Shown here piece after piece: positions 16,797 through 26,630 of a stretch of DNA of 64,000 nt. The stretch's first letter is position 1, and each line of letters opens with the position of its first letter. The translations under genes were made by a program, and so were the position numbers. Source of the stretch: Vibrio gangliei (GTDB lineage Bacteria; Pseudomonadota; Gammaproteobacteria; Enterobacterales; Vibrionaceae); the NCBI RefSeq assembly GCF_026001925.1, contig NZ_AP021870.1, positions 248,001-312,000 of the forward strand. The letters run 5' to 3'. The notes under the pieces were generated by a model that was not told the origin of the DNA, made no database searches, and saw only the letters and a program-made list of their open reading frames with translations.

Positions 16797-17174
16797 ACTC
16801 TACCTCCAAATTGTAACTAAATGTAAGTTCCATTTAACAATACTGCTAACAATTCATTAACGCACGCATTAAAAATGAAAATTAAGTTTATGAATTTGTC
16901 ATTACAAAAAGAAAGGTTATGTGTGTTACGCGTGTGGAAATGTGTGAGTGAGTAATAAAGTCTAATGCTAATTATTAAAGAACAATACTGAGCATTAAAG
17001 TGGAGTATTAAAATGGCTGCTATCGCAGTCGATATGCTGCCATTTCTAAATCGAAAGTGCCCCAAGACGAGTTTGCCCAACAAAGATATGAACTTACTCG
17101 TCAGAAATTTGCATGATTTTTCTAATTAATTTGCCTAGTAATATGTCGATATATGGATCGTATGTGGTAGATAG
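16797..17174. other. Gene-free stretch
   Basis: AT-rich 378 bp. One rightward reading at about 17030-17117 gives SRYAAISKSKVPQDEFAQQR followed by YELTRQKFA and a stop, which looks like the tail of a protein but has no start in frame. Otherwise nothing is supported. Confidence 0.35.
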
Positions 17175-18953
17175 TTATTGGTCTTCTGGTTCAAACCAAG
17201 TAGTTCGAAAATCAAACCAACCTAAGTTATTAAGGTGGATACCCTGAGCGTTAGCTGGGCCTTTAAGACGCATCCAATGGTGAAATAGTGGCTGTAGCCA
17301 ACCAGAATGAACTACTTGCCAAATAAGATGTTCCGAATTTATTTCTCCACAGCGCCATTGATTATGCCAGTACCGCAATAGGTTGTTATCTCGGCCACCA
17401 ATTGATCTGCGCATCAGCGGCGAGCCTAGTAACCAGGCACCAACATGCCAGGTTTCTGGTACTGGAAAATTGATGGTACCCAACCAGATATCAATATTAT
17501 CTGCCGTACCTTGCGCCCACTGCTCATAAGGTAACTCGATTATCTCGAGATTAATATTGTTACTCTTAAGTAGGGAGGCCATCGCATTGGCGAGAGCTGG
17601 AAACTCAGGATGGTGATCATGATAGGCTAAGCGAATCACAGCATCTGATACTGTGCTATTAAAAGGAGAAGCTGAATGAGTCGGTGCAATCCTGTGGCAC
17701 CAATTGGGAAGTAAACTGGTTGCCGGCACCCATAAATAGCGAATAGCAGGATTCAGCTCTTGTGATATGGAATAAGGATTAAGAATTTGTTGCAACCAAG
17801 CTCGGCTTTCTGGATTTTGCCACTTATCCGAGTGACTATCGCAGAGTAGGAAATATCCACCTTGTTCTAAAAACATTTCCTCGAAAAGGTCAGAAGGCCC
17901 ACCAGTCAGATCAGACGCAACTCCTGTGATATATTCTTTGTCACTCAAACTTGAACTCAACCAGGTTGCATTCGCTTTGTTTGATAATGATAGCTGTGTC
18001 TCTTCGACTGATCCATCTGATTGATGGGTTAGATTCGGCCACATCAGGATATCGACCTGATCAAGTAGAGCTCTTAATCCAAAATAACTATCAAATGCTT
18101 TAAGACATAAACGGCGTTCGTCATTTTGTATCACTTGGTAGGGGCCTGTACCAACTGGTGAGCGGGCAAAATGCTCTATTTCATCATGATCAGCAGGTAG
18201 TATGAGTGCTGAGGCTGTTGCTAATAGTTGCGGAAAGTTATCATCCTCTGCGCTGAGTTCAAATTCTACACAATGTGGTCCGACAATTTTTATCTGCTCA
18301 ATATGTGAAAAAAGGTCAAGCTTACGAGCACGATTAAGAGAGGTAACAATATCGTCGCAAGTTAACAGACGACCATCGTGAAATTGAACCGCAGGCCTTA
18401 TATAGAATCGCCAGATAGACGGGTTAATTTGTCGCCAATGATGAGCTAAATCGCCTTCTACTTCACCTATTTCCTCTTTTACTCTAGTTAATCCACTGAA
18501 GATCTGACGAATAAGGTGACGCTCTGAACGGCGCAAAGGTGTCCCTGGGTACAAATTGTACATAGTTCGATAGTAGGGAACACGCAGAACCTGGTTGTCT
18601 GGGTTAATGCTAAAGCCTAATTTCGACCGCAATAATGGTGCAACTAAGTGTTTGTCTGAGCCGAGAAGATCAATTGCTTCATTGAAGCGACCTTTATCAA
18701 TTAAGGTTTCAGCTTTTTTACTAAGTAACTGGTTTTTATTACTTAGTAGCGTTAGTGTCGAGCGTTTTCCACGCCCAAACTCTCCTTGCCAATCAATCCA
18801 GCCGGACTCTTGCATTTTGATCAAAAGATTTCGCATATGCCGCTTGGTACAGAAAAGGTAGTCCGAAAGCTCTTGTAACGTTACCGACACCCTTGTTTCA
18901 CCAAAGTGGTTAAGCAGTTTGAGATATTGTTGTTCGAGTCTATTGCTAGTCAT
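17175..18953 (-). CDS. SgrR-family transcriptional regulator
   Basis: 592 aa. The N-terminal winged helix (residues ~1-100) aligns by eye with SgrR: RLEQQYLKLL, ELSDYLFCTKRHMRNLL, GRGKRSTLTLL. The rest is a SBP_bac_5 (oligopeptide/solute-binding) domain without a signal peptide: PGTPLRRSERHLIRQIFSGL, LAHHWRQINPSIWRFYIRPA, SPVGTGPYQV. E. coli SgrR senses glucose-phosphate stress and activates sgrS. I choose ATG 18953 since homologues start with this segment; an ATG at 18983 is possible. It is divergent from a shikimate-dehydrogenase-like gene and a PTS permease, which are its likely targets; no sgrS-like RNA was recognised. Confidence 0.85.
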   Translation of the reverse strand: MTSNRLEQQYLKLLNHFGETRVSVTLQELSDYLFCTKRHMRNLLIKMQESGWIDWQGEFGRGKRSTLTLLSNKNQLLSKKAETLIDKGRFNEAIDLLGSDKHLVAPLLRSKLGFSINPDNQVLRVPYYRTMYNLYPGTPLRRSERHLIRQIFSGLTRVKEEIGEVEGDLAHHWRQINPSIWRFYIRPAVQFHDGRLLTCDDIVTSLNRARKLDLFSHIEQIKIVGPHCVEFELSAEDDNFPQLLATASALILPADHDEIEHFARSPVGTGPYQVIQNDERRLCLKAFDSYFGLRALLDQVDILMWPNLTHQSDGSVEETQLSLSNKANATWLSSSLSDKEYITGVASDLTGGPSDLFEEMFLEQGGYFLLCDSHSDKWQNPESRAWLQQILNPYSISQELNPAIRYLWVPATSLLPNWCHRIAPTHSASPFNSTVSDAVIRLAYHDHHPEFPALANAMASLLKSNNINLEIIELPYEQWAQGTADNIDIWLGTINFPVPETWHVGAWLLGSPLMRRSIGGRDNNLLRYWHNQWRCGEINSEHLIWQVVHSGWLQPLFHHWMRLKGPANAQGIHLNNLGWFDFRTTWFEPEDQ

Positions 18954-19123
18954 AAAAGAGGAACTTAAAAAATTTAAATGCATCAATTTTTAATTACCTC
19001 AATTTAGACCATTCTATCTCCATCAACAAGGTGTATCTCACCGTGAGCAAAAGAGAATGTCGAGATTTCGATACATTTTCGCCGTGGTTTACCTATTCGT
19101 GAATAAAGAAATGGAGAGTTTTG
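18954..19123. promoter_or_regulatory. Divergent control region between SgrR-type gene and PTS operon
   Basis: 170 bp separating the regulator from its putative target operon. I could not define promoters or operators with confidence. Confidence 0.35.
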
Positions 19124-19948
19124 ATGAACACAAAAATTAACAAAGATACAACGATTTGTATGTCTTTAGCTGCAAGACCTACCAACTTTGGTACACGCTT
19201 TCATAACTACCTCTACGATGCATTGGATCTGAACTATCTCTATAAGGCATTTACCAGTAAAGATCTGGCTGGCGTGATAGCCGGGGTGAGAGCCCTTAGT
19301 TTTCGGGGTTGCGCTATTTCGATGCCATTTAAAGAGCAAGTCATCGCATTAGTGGATGAGCTCGATCCTTCTGCGGCAGCGATTAATTCCGTCAACACCA
19401 TCGTTAATACTGACGGCCATCTCAAGGCGTATAACACCGACTACATTGCTATTTCTACGTTACTGACTCAATACTCGATCCCAACTGATTTTTCATTTGC
19501 TTTAAAAGGCAGTGGAGGAATGGCGAAGGCGGTGGCGTGTGCACTAAGAGACCTGGGATTCACCAATGGCGTGATCGTGGCTATTGATGAGACGAGCGGT
19601 AAGGCGTTAGCCGATTTGTGTGGTTTCAAATGGCAAGCTGATATGAGAGGCATCGAAGCTGATTTGCTGATTAATGCAACGCCACTCGGCATGAGTGGTG
19701 GCCCAGAAGAGGGAAGCCTTTGCTTTTCTGAGCAAGAAATTGAACATGCGCAAGTGCTGTTTGATGTTGTTGCCATCCCGGTTGTTACACCAGCGGTTGA
19801 GTTTGCAAAATCCATAAATAAAACCGTGATCACCGGTAGTGAAGTTTTTGCTATTCAAGCCGTTGAGCAGTTTCACTTATATACCGGAATTAAACCGAGT
19901 CAGGAGCTTTTTGAGCAAGCAGCAGCTTATTCAAGAAGTGAATGTTAA
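19124..19948 (+). CDS. Shikimate 5-dehydrogenase-like oxidoreductase (AroE/YdiB family)
   Basis: 274 aa, COG0169 family. The catalytic Lys is in ISMPFKEQVIALVDE and the paired Asp in AYNTDYIAI, both retained. The nucleotide-binding loop reads KGSGGMAKAVACALRD, and LLINATPLGM is characteristic. It is more divergent than housekeeping AroE, with a shortened first lobe (FGTRFHNYLYDALDLNYLY). GGAG lies 10 bases before ATG 19124. Co-directional with the PTS gene 30 bp downstream, so it may act on a related polyol or cyclitol rather than in aromatic synthesis; that is inference. Confidence 0.85.
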   Translation: MNTKINKDTTICMSLAARPTNFGTRFHNYLYDALDLNYLYKAFTSKDLAGVIAGVRALSFRGCAISMPFKEQVIALVDELDPSAAAINSVNTIVNTDGHLKAYNTDYIAISTLLTQYSIPTDFSFALKGSGGMAKAVACALRDLGFTNGVIVAIDETSGKALADLCGFKWQADMRGIEADLLINATPLGMSGGPEEGSLCFSEQEIEHAQVLFDVVAIPVVTPAVEFAKSINKTVITGSEVFAIQAVEQFHLYTGIKPSQELFEQAAAYSRSEC

Positions 19949-19978
19949 ATCGAATAAAAAATAAATAAGGTACCCTAC

Positions 19979-21361
19979 ATGACATATAAAATTGTTGCTA
20001 TTACTGCCTGTCCTACGGGCGTAGCGCATACATTTATGGCGGCTGAAGCGTTAGAACTATCCGCCCAAAATAGTGGTTATGAACTTAAAGTGGAAACGCG
20101 TGGATCGGTTGGCTCAAAAAATACACTTACGCAGGTCGATATTGATCAAGCAGATGTGGTTATCGTTGCTGCTGATATTGAACTCGATCTAGCCCGTTTT
20201 TCCGGTAAAAAATTATATAAAACCAGTACTGGGAATGCGTTAAAAAAGGCAAACGAGGTTATTGCATTAGCATTAGAGAACGGGAAAATCTACCAAACGA
20301 CTAAGGCGACTGACGAGTTAACTAAAATAGAGTTAGGCGGTGTATATAAGCACTTAATGACCGGTGTGTCACACATGCTTCCACTCGTAGTTGCCGGAGG
20401 CTTATGTATTGCACTCTCTTTTGTTTTTGGTATTGAGGCATTTAAAGAGGAAGGAACATTAGCCGCAGCATTAATGCAGATTGGCGGAAAATCTGCTTTT
20501 GCTCTAATGGTTCCTGTATTAGCCGGGTTTATCGCATTTTCTATTGCTGACCGTCCGGGGCTAGCTCCAGGCTTAATCGGAGGGTTCATTGCGGCTAGCA
20601 GTGGTGCGGGTTTCATTGGCGGAATTATTGCTGGTTTTATTGCGGGTTATTCAGCAAGATTTGTTGTCCAAAAAGTAGTACTGCCACAAAGTATGGAAGC
20701 GTTGAAACCCATTTTAATTGTTCCTCTTATTTCAAGCTTATTTACTGGTCTCGTGTTGATCTATCTGGTAGCAGGACCTGTAGCGCAAACCATGACGATG
20801 CTGACCGATTTCTTATCAAGCATGACGTCGGCTAACGCAGTTTTACTAGGGTTAATTCTTGGTGCAATGCAATGTTTCGACCTTGGTGGTCCGGTAAACA
20901 AAGCGGCTTATACATTTGGTGTCGGATTACTTGCGTCACAATCATACTTACCAATGGCGGCGATCATGGCTGCAGGGATGGTACCTGCTCTTGGTATGGG
21001 ACTCGCGACTTATTTATCTAAGAACAAATTTACTAAAACGGAACAAGAAGCGGGAAAAGCCTCATTTTTACTTGGATTGTGTTTTATCTCTGAAGGTGCC
21101 ATACCGTTTGCTGCGAAAGATCCAATGCGAGTAATCCCTTCTACTATGGTCGGTGGTGCTTTAGCTGGTGCTCTATCTATGTTCTTTGGTTGTTCCTTGA
21201 TGGCACCACATGGAGGTCTGTTTGTTCTGGCGATTCCAAATGCCGTTGGCAATGTTGGCTTATACATTTTGTCAATTATTGCAGGAACGATTGTAACCGG
21301 TGTTATGTATGCATTCTTAAAACAAGGACAATATAGTCATTCAAAAGAGAATATTGATTAA
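19979..21361 (+). CDS. PTS fructose-family EIIBC permease
   Basis: 460 aa fused EIIB-EIIC of the Fru family. EIIB is residues ~1-105 with the phosphorylated Cys in ITACPTGVAHTFMAAEAL. EIIC follows with about nine hydrophobic segments, including GVSHMLPLVVAGGLCIALSF, FIAFSIADRPGLAPGLIGGF, AMQCFDLGGPVNKAAY and ISEGAIPFAAKDP. EIIA is not fused and none is nearby, so phosphate must come from an EIIA encoded elsewhere. The substrate is unknown. Operon with the preceding dehydrogenase. Confidence 0.92.
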   Translation: MTYKIVAITACPTGVAHTFMAAEALELSAQNSGYELKVETRGSVGSKNTLTQVDIDQADVVIVAADIELDLARFSGKKLYKTSTGNALKKANEVIALALENGKIYQTTKATDELTKIELGGVYKHLMTGVSHMLPLVVAGGLCIALSFVFGIEAFKEEGTLAAALMQIGGKSAFALMVPVLAGFIAFSIADRPGLAPGLIGGFIAASSGAGFIGGIIAGFIAGYSARFVVQKVVLPQSMEALKPILIVPLISSLFTGLVLIYLVAGPVAQTMTMLTDFLSSMTSANAVLLGLILGAMQCFDLGGPVNKAAYTFGVGLLASQSYLPMAAIMAAGMVPALGMGLATYLSKNKFTKTEQEAGKASFLLGLCFISEGAIPFAAKDPMRVIPSTMVGGALAGALSMFFGCSLMAPHGGLFVLAIPNAVGNVGLYILSIIAGTIVTGVMYAFLKQGQYSHSKENID

Positions 21362-21525
21362 AAAGGTTCTAATGACAAAGCAATCGTCAATAGCACTGGC
21401 AAAGTTACGATGCATAAAAAGTTACCAAACAGCACCATTGAAGCGACCTTAGCAGGCTCAAGGTCAAACCTCTCAGCAAGCAGGTAATTCAAGACTGCTA
21501 GAGGCAACATCGAAAAGAGTAACAT
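21358..21525 (-). pseudogene. Auxin efflux carrier (AEC)-family transporter, C-terminal relic
   Basis: The minus strand reads KMLLFSMLPLAVLNYLLAER then FDLEPAKVASMVLFGNFLCI and VTLPVLLTIALSLEPF before a stop that overlaps the end of the PTS gene. This matches the last ~55 residues of AEC permeases. The rest of the gene is missing; further upstream (about 21534-21620) a different frame ends in SSPVFALERLQTALENR, probably the tail of another lost gene. Both suggest a deletion behind the PTS operon. Confidence 0.6.
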
Positions 21526-21754
21526 CTTACTACCTGTTTTCCAGTGCTGTCTGTAAACGCTCTAAAGCGAAGACAGGACTAGATACTTTAATGCTCAGTT
21601 GTTGTTTGATTCGGATTTGTTAGTAGCGATTAGTATGAATCTTTATTCCACTCCTACAAAAAGGAGCATTTTATAGGGGGAGTAGAGCTCTACCATTGGC
21701 TTTTCTGCCGTAGGTAGAGCTATCAGTTTTATAAACGATAAGTTTATTGGGTTA
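21526..21754. other. Non-coding stretch with hairpins after the PTS operon
   Basis: Contains AGCTCTACC (21686-21694) pairing with GGTAGAGCT (21713-21721) across an 18-nt loop, and a small CTCCT/AGGAG hairpin near 21653-21666. Either might end transcription from pulA on the minus strand, though T-runs are poor. Confidence 0.4.
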
Positions 21755-24700
21755 TCAGTTGATTGGAATGCCTTCTCCTCTAACGGATTGTCTCGGAAGA
21801 ATTAGAACAGCTGGAGTCCAAGCTGGAAGGGTTAATTCGGTTCCTTCAATTGTAACTCCTTGGGCTAAATCGGATTGATACACCGGACTTAATTTAAGCC
21901 GTTCTACTGGTAAAGGAAAGTTGATCGTATTTGGTGAGGCATTAATGGCAACGACTAGACCATCAATATTGTTAGTGGAAACATCATCAACGTGAGTGCC
22001 GTTATCAATACTCATGATGATCAATCCAGGGATTTGATCGCTGCCGGTATTGTGGAATTTTACTCGGTTAATGACTTCTTCACCTTTTCCTAAACGCAGT
22101 AATGAGTAGGTGTGGCGTAACTTAGCCAGATCTTTGTAATACGACACCATGGTTTCCATTTCAAGATGAGATGGCGTTGCGTTTAGGCTGTGCGTTTCAA
22201 TCACTTTGCTAATGATGGCGTAGTTGTCACCATCTTTATCTTTACGTGGCAGCCCTTTATTCCAGTTGTTGTCTTGAAGTGTAAAGTCCACTTTATTAAA
22301 CCAATCACCAGAATCATAAGAATCACGTTGCATGGATTTGGATCTCAGTAGCTCAGAACCCATATGAGTAAATGGCACACCTTGACCTAGCATCGCCGTC
22401 GCAAGTGAGACAGCCTGCATGCGGACTCTTTCTTCGAGCAAACTAGCATAAGGCACTTTATATTGGTTGTTATCCCATAACGTTTGGTTATCGTGTTTGG
22501 ACACATAGTTTTGTATTTCTGTTGGGTCTTGGGCGTAACCGGCTGCTTGACCATTGTAGTCGAGTTCGGAGCCTTTAATCAGTACGTCCGTCGAATCGAT
22601 AAATGAAAAGTCTTTCAAGTTTCCTGCCATACCAAGGCGAACAAGGTCGGATACATGTAAGGCATCGGTCAAGGTTTGCTCGCTTAGGTCATTTGGCTCA
22701 ACATAGATACCATTACCAAACCCTTGTGTGGCTCTGATCCCTTCTTGGCTGTCAAATGGACTGCCGCCACGCACGGCATCTCTTAAACGGTCAGAAAAAC
22801 TACCAATACCAGTTCCGGCGAGGTTAGCTTGAGAAGCCTGAGTGAATAATGCATCGTCAGCCACTTCACCAAAATTCCAGCCTTCACCATAGAAATAGAT
22901 ATTAGGATCAACCTGTTGCACCGCGGCTAAGGCATCTTGGATCTGTTTTAGTGGATGATGGGCCATAAGGTCAAAACGGAATGCATCGATTTTGTAATCT
23001 CGTGCCCACACAACTAAAGAGTCACGGATAAGTTTGCCCATCATTTCATGCTCTGGCGCAGTATTTGAACAACAAGTTGAGTTCTCGACACTGCCCGTAA
23101 TGGGGTTTAAACGGTTGTAATACCAAGGTACGATTTTATCTAATACCGAAGTATCACTCGTTGGGCCAGCTGCATTGGTGTGGTTATACACGACGTCCAT
23201 TACTACATTCATACCGATATTATTTTTGATTGCTTGAACCATTTCTCGGGTTTCAAGAATACGTTCCGTGCCTTCTGGGTTTGTTGAGTAAGAACCTTCT
23301 GGTGTTGTGTAATGAAACGGGTCATAGCCCCAGTTAAAGCTATCCACATCGGCTATGAATCGATTAAGTTCCTGAACTTTAGGATTATCAGCACTATCGG
23401 ATCCTAATAACTCTTCTAATACCTCTTGAATGCTCATGGCCGATTGGCAATAACTCGCAAAGTCACTGTTTTTCACGCTTGCATTAACTTGGCATAGTTT
23501 GCTAAACGGTTGATCCAGATTAGCCACGTTATCATTCGATTCTGCAATGGTCGCAATATCAAAAATAGGCAATAAATGTAAGTGAGTGACACCACTTTCA
23601 CTCAGTGAATGTAAATGTTTCACTGGAGTGCTATCGGCTTGAGTAAAGGCGAGATATTTTCCTCGGTATTCGCTTGGAGTTGAATTGTCCAGTGCGCTGA
23701 AGTCTCTCACATGGGATTCATAAATAATGAAATCTGCAGGATTATCTTGCTTCACTGGTCGCTGTAATGTATCCCAACCTTGAGGTTTTAAGCTCGGATC
23801 GGTTAAATCAACAACTTGGCTGTAAGCTGAATTGGTCGATAAGCTTAAAGAGTAGGGATCGGTGACTTGATATTGTTCGACTTGGTTAGAAGCGGGATGA
23901 AAAACAGTGGTATCGTAGCGATAATAGGAGCCAGATTGAGCTTTATCCGTTGTCAATGACCAGACACCAGTCGCTGAATCATAGTCCATTTGTAAACGGC
24001 CGCGTTCTTTCTTAGCTTCATCGAAAAGAACCAAGACGACATTCTGTGCAGAGGGAGCCCAAACTTGAAATTGAGTTCGCCCGTCAGCTTCGAGCACTGA
24101 CCCCAATTCAGTATCTTGGGCGTTGTCGGCAAATAAGGCATCTAAGCTATTGGCCGTTTGAACCTTGGTGCCACCAAGTACATTACCTTCGTCGTCCACT
24201 GCGATAGCAACTAATTGTGCCTTAATAACATTACGACTATTAATGGTGTTATCGAAAGTAAAGGTTAAGCTATCATCTTTAAGTTGTGGGTATTGGCTTT
24301 GTTGCTCTGCCGATAAACTTGATGAAGACAAAACAATATACGGCTGAGTATATTCATAGTTGTCATTTAATTGTATTTTTCCATCAAGTGAAACGTAGAG
24401 TCGATATTCAGCCACATTACTCGGTGCGTTTTTCCATACTAATTGATTTGATGTTATTAAGTGAGCTTGAGCATTAGAAATCCCCGATAATTCAATAAAA
24501 GCTTGTTCTCTATTTTTATATGCCGTCGTGCTACCAGCGACTAAAGCAATATTATAATTGTTGCTACTTAAGTTCGGCGAGGCGTCACTGCCTAGCGTGT
24601 TTGATAAATCCTGATCTCGAATAATGATATTAATGCAATCGGTATTCCCATCTTTAAGAGGAATATCCCAATAAGGTCCGTATTGATCGATGCCGGTTGG

Positions 24701-25087
24701 GGAGTTAGACGTATCCTCCCAGCCTTTCAACCAACTTTCGTCACTTCTATCGCAACTGTCGTTATTCCACGTATATAAGCTGTATTGACTGTAATCCGTA
24801 TCGCCCGGTTTAGTAACGTAGTAGATAATGGCGTGATTAGCCTCAGGCGTAACAGGATCTGTAACCGGTTCACTGGCGGCTAATTTTGCTGTTGGGCCGG
24901 AAGTTTCCGGTAATACGATATCGAAATTGGGAGGATTGGTAGTATCAAAGTAGGTTTCCGATATGGCGCCATTATCGTTGTCGTCTGTCTCATCTTTGGT
25001 GTCGTCACATGCTGATAATAGGGCTATCGTGCAAGCAGATAATAAGTAGGTTTTTAATGTCCTTATATGTTTGTTATTTTTCCTCAT
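21755..25087 (-). CDS. pulA: Pullulanase-type alpha-1,6-glucosidase, lipoprotein
   Basis: Secreted or surface-anchored debranching enzyme, 1110 aa. Signal peptide with lipobox LLSAC (Cys at residue ~27). An acidic linker follows, then a PUD/CBM41-like region (YYVTKPGDTDYSQYSLYTW), an N2-type domain, CBM48-like (FQVWAPSAQNVVLVLFD), then the GH13 barrel: VVMDVVYNHTNAAGP, nucleophile Asp in IDAFRFDLMAHHP, acid Glu in YFYGEGWNFGEV, and NYVSKHDNQTLWDN. C-terminal beta domain ends in PAWTPAVLILPRQS. AGGATGAGAC precedes the ATG. No maltodextrin operon genes adjoin it. Confidence 0.93.
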   Translation of the reverse strand: MRKNNKHIRTLKTYLLSACTIALLSACDDTKDETDDNDNGAISETYFDTTNPPNFDIVLPETSGPTAKLAASEPVTDPVTPEANHAIIYYVTKPGDTDYSQYSLYTWNNDSCDRSDESWLKGWEDTSNSPTGIDQYGPYWDIPLKDGNTDCINIIIRDQDLSNTLGSDASPNLSSNNYNIALVAGSTTAYKNREQAFIELSGISNAQAHLITSNQLVWKNAPSNVAEYRLYVSLDGKIQLNDNYEYTQPYIVLSSSSLSAEQQSQYPQLKDDSLTFTFDNTINSRNVIKAQLVAIAVDDEGNVLGGTKVQTANSLDALFADNAQDTELGSVLEADGRTQFQVWAPSAQNVVLVLFDEAKKERGRLQMDYDSATGVWSLTTDKAQSGSYYRYDTTVFHPASNQVEQYQVTDPYSLSLSTNSAYSQVVDLTDPSLKPQGWDTLQRPVKQDNPADFIIYESHVRDFSALDNSTPSEYRGKYLAFTQADSTPVKHLHSLSESGVTHLHLLPIFDIATIAESNDNVANLDQPFSKLCQVNASVKNSDFASYCQSAMSIQEVLEELLGSDSADNPKVQELNRFIADVDSFNWGYDPFHYTTPEGSYSTNPEGTERILETREMVQAIKNNIGMNVVMDVVYNHTNAAGPTSDTSVLDKIVPWYYNRLNPITGSVENSTCCSNTAPEHEMMGKLIRDSLVVWARDYKIDAFRFDLMAHHPLKQIQDALAAVQQVDPNIYFYGEGWNFGEVADDALFTQASQANLAGTGIGSFSDRLRDAVRGGSPFDSQEGIRATQGFGNGIYVEPNDLSEQTLTDALHVSDLVRLGMAGNLKDFSFIDSTDVLIKGSELDYNGQAAGYAQDPTEIQNYVSKHDNQTLWDNNQYKVPYASLLEERVRMQAVSLATAMLGQGVPFTHMGSELLRSKSMQRDSYDSGDWFNKVDFTLQDNNWNKGLPRKDKDGDNYAIISKVIETHSLNATPSHLEMETMVSYYKDLAKLRHTYSLLRLGKGEEVINRVKFHNTGSDQIPGLIIMSIDNGTHVDDVSTNNIDGLVVAINASPNTINFPLPVERLKLSPVYQSDLAQGVTIEGTELTLPAWTPAVLILPRQSVRGEGIPIN

Positions 25088-25372
25088 GTCTCATCCTTAA
25101 TTCTTATTATGATAAAAAGTGAATATTAGAGGACGGACAATAGAGCGAATCTCATTACGCATACCGTGATGATTTTCATTATTTGTCATTTGATGGAACT
25201 GGGTGTTTTTATATTTCTGGCATGGTCACATTATGCGCAAATAGAGTGTTTGGTTTCATGTACAGAGTGAAAGTTGTTTAAATTGGCAAGAATGAAAGCT
25301 GAAAAATATTCTCTATAAGAGTGCATTATTTCAGCTTTGAATTTGATATTTCTATCTTTAAAAAATGGCTAT

Positions 25373-26371
25373 TTACGCGTTCTTAACTTCAGCCAATATT
25401 TCAAGTGCACGGTTGCGTTTTTCTGGGTCGTACAAATCATTGGTGAAAATAAATTCATCAATGCCCAGTTGTTTCACCATCATTTCTAAACGATGTTTGA
25501 TAGTTGAAGGGCCGCCAGTGATGGATAGCGCTAGGAAATTATCGACATAGGCTTCTTCTTGCTCATTCAATAATCCGTCCATACTGTCGACGGGTGGTTT
25601 TAGCCACAGTTCTTTACCGCGAATGAGCGAAAGCACACGCTGTTTTGTCGTAGTCGATAAATATTGGGCTTCTTCATCGGTTTCCGCGGCAACTAAAGGT
25701 AAACCGAGCATAACGTAAGGCTTATCCAGAACATCAGAAGGTTGGAATTCATTGCGGTAAATCTCAATTGCATCGTGCATAAATCGAGGAGCAAAGTGAC
25801 CAGCAAAAGCATAAGGTAAGCCTTTTTCTGCCGCAAGTCGTGCACTGAAAAGGCTCGAACCTAATAGCCAAATCGGCACATTGGTATTTTCACCTGGCAT
25901 GGCTCGAACCTGGCTAAATCCGTTGTATGGGCCAAGCAGGGTTTGCAGTTCTTCTACTTCGATTGGAAACTCATCGGCGCGTTTCTCATCTCTATTGAGT
26001 GCGCGGCTGGTAATTTGATCGCTTCCAGGAGCACGTCCTAGACCTAAATCTATTCTTCCAGGATACAAACTTTCTAATGTGCCAAATTGTTCCGCTACTA
26101 CCAGTGGTGGGTGATTCGGCAGCATGATCCCGCCAGAACCGACACGAATTTTTTCTGTGCCGCCGGCAATATAGCCAATAAGTACTGATGTGGCTGCACA
26201 AACGATGCCAGGCATATTGTGATGCTCTGCTAGCCAAAAGCGGTGATAACCGAGTTTTTCTGCGTGCTGCGCGTATTTAAGGCTATTGTTTAGAGTTTGT
26301 TTGACGGTGAAGTCTTGTCTCATAGGAGCAAGTTCGAGAAGAGAGAAGGGAATATCAGACAAAATAGACAT
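25373..26371 (-). CDS. LLM-class flavin-dependent oxidoreductase (YhbW-like)
   Basis: 332 aa luciferase-like monooxygenase (bacterial luciferase superfamily, FMN/F420-type barrel) with [20 protein letters not shown] at the N-terminus, [40 protein letters not shown] and [13 protein letters not shown], the pattern of E. coli YhbW. It is a probable cytoplasmic monooxygenase with unknown substrate. AAGGAAAACCC precedes ATG 26371. Apparently monocistronic. Confidence 0.88.
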   Translation of the reverse strand: MSILSDIPFSLLELAPMRQDFTVKQTLNNSLKYAQHAEKLGYHRFWLAEHHNMPGIVCAATSVLIGYIAGGTEKIRVGSGGIMLPNHPPLVVAEQFGTLESLYPGRIDLGLGRAPGSDQITSRALNRDEKRADEFPIEVEELQTLLGPYNGFSQVRAMPGENTNVPIWLLGSSLFSARLAAEKGLPYAFAGHFAPRFMHDAIEIYRNEFQPSDVLDKPYVMLGLPLVAAETDEEAQYLSTTTKQRVLSLIRGKELWLKPPVDSMDGLLNEQEEAYVDNFLALSITGGPSTIKHRLEMMVKQLGIDEFIFTNDLYDPEKRNRALEILAEVKNA

Positions 26372-26540
26372 GGGTTTTCCTTAGTCATGAGAAGAGAAGA
26401 CAGCAAATTCAGACAAATGGTTTTTAGTGTTTGTCTTGTGAGAAAGTGTTAAATCTAATTTTATAAGTTGTGGCGTAATTGTAATGATTCAAGGGCGAAA
26501 CTTATAAACGAACCACATAGCTTAAAAATTAATGATTTAC

Positions 26541-26554
26541 TTGATAAATATCAC
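26541..26554 (+). promoter_or_regulatory. FNR-type site upstream of torC
   Basis: TTGATAAATATCAC matches the FNR consensus TTGAT-N4-ATCAA at nine of ten defined positions. A -10-like TAGATT at 26578-26583 is spaced as in class II FNR promoters. Fits anaerobic induction of the reductase. Confidence 0.65.
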
Positions 26555-26630
26555 TTTCGGAACCTATCCTTAAGTGGTAGATTTGCCGCCGCTGCGAATC
26601 TAACCTGTGAGCATATATAGGATAATAATT

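Noticed and set aside
17030..17117. Possible protein tail SRYAAISKSKVPQDEFAQQR
   Set aside because: Looks protein-like but has an in-frame stop just upstream, no start and no family I can name; left as a note in the gap entry.
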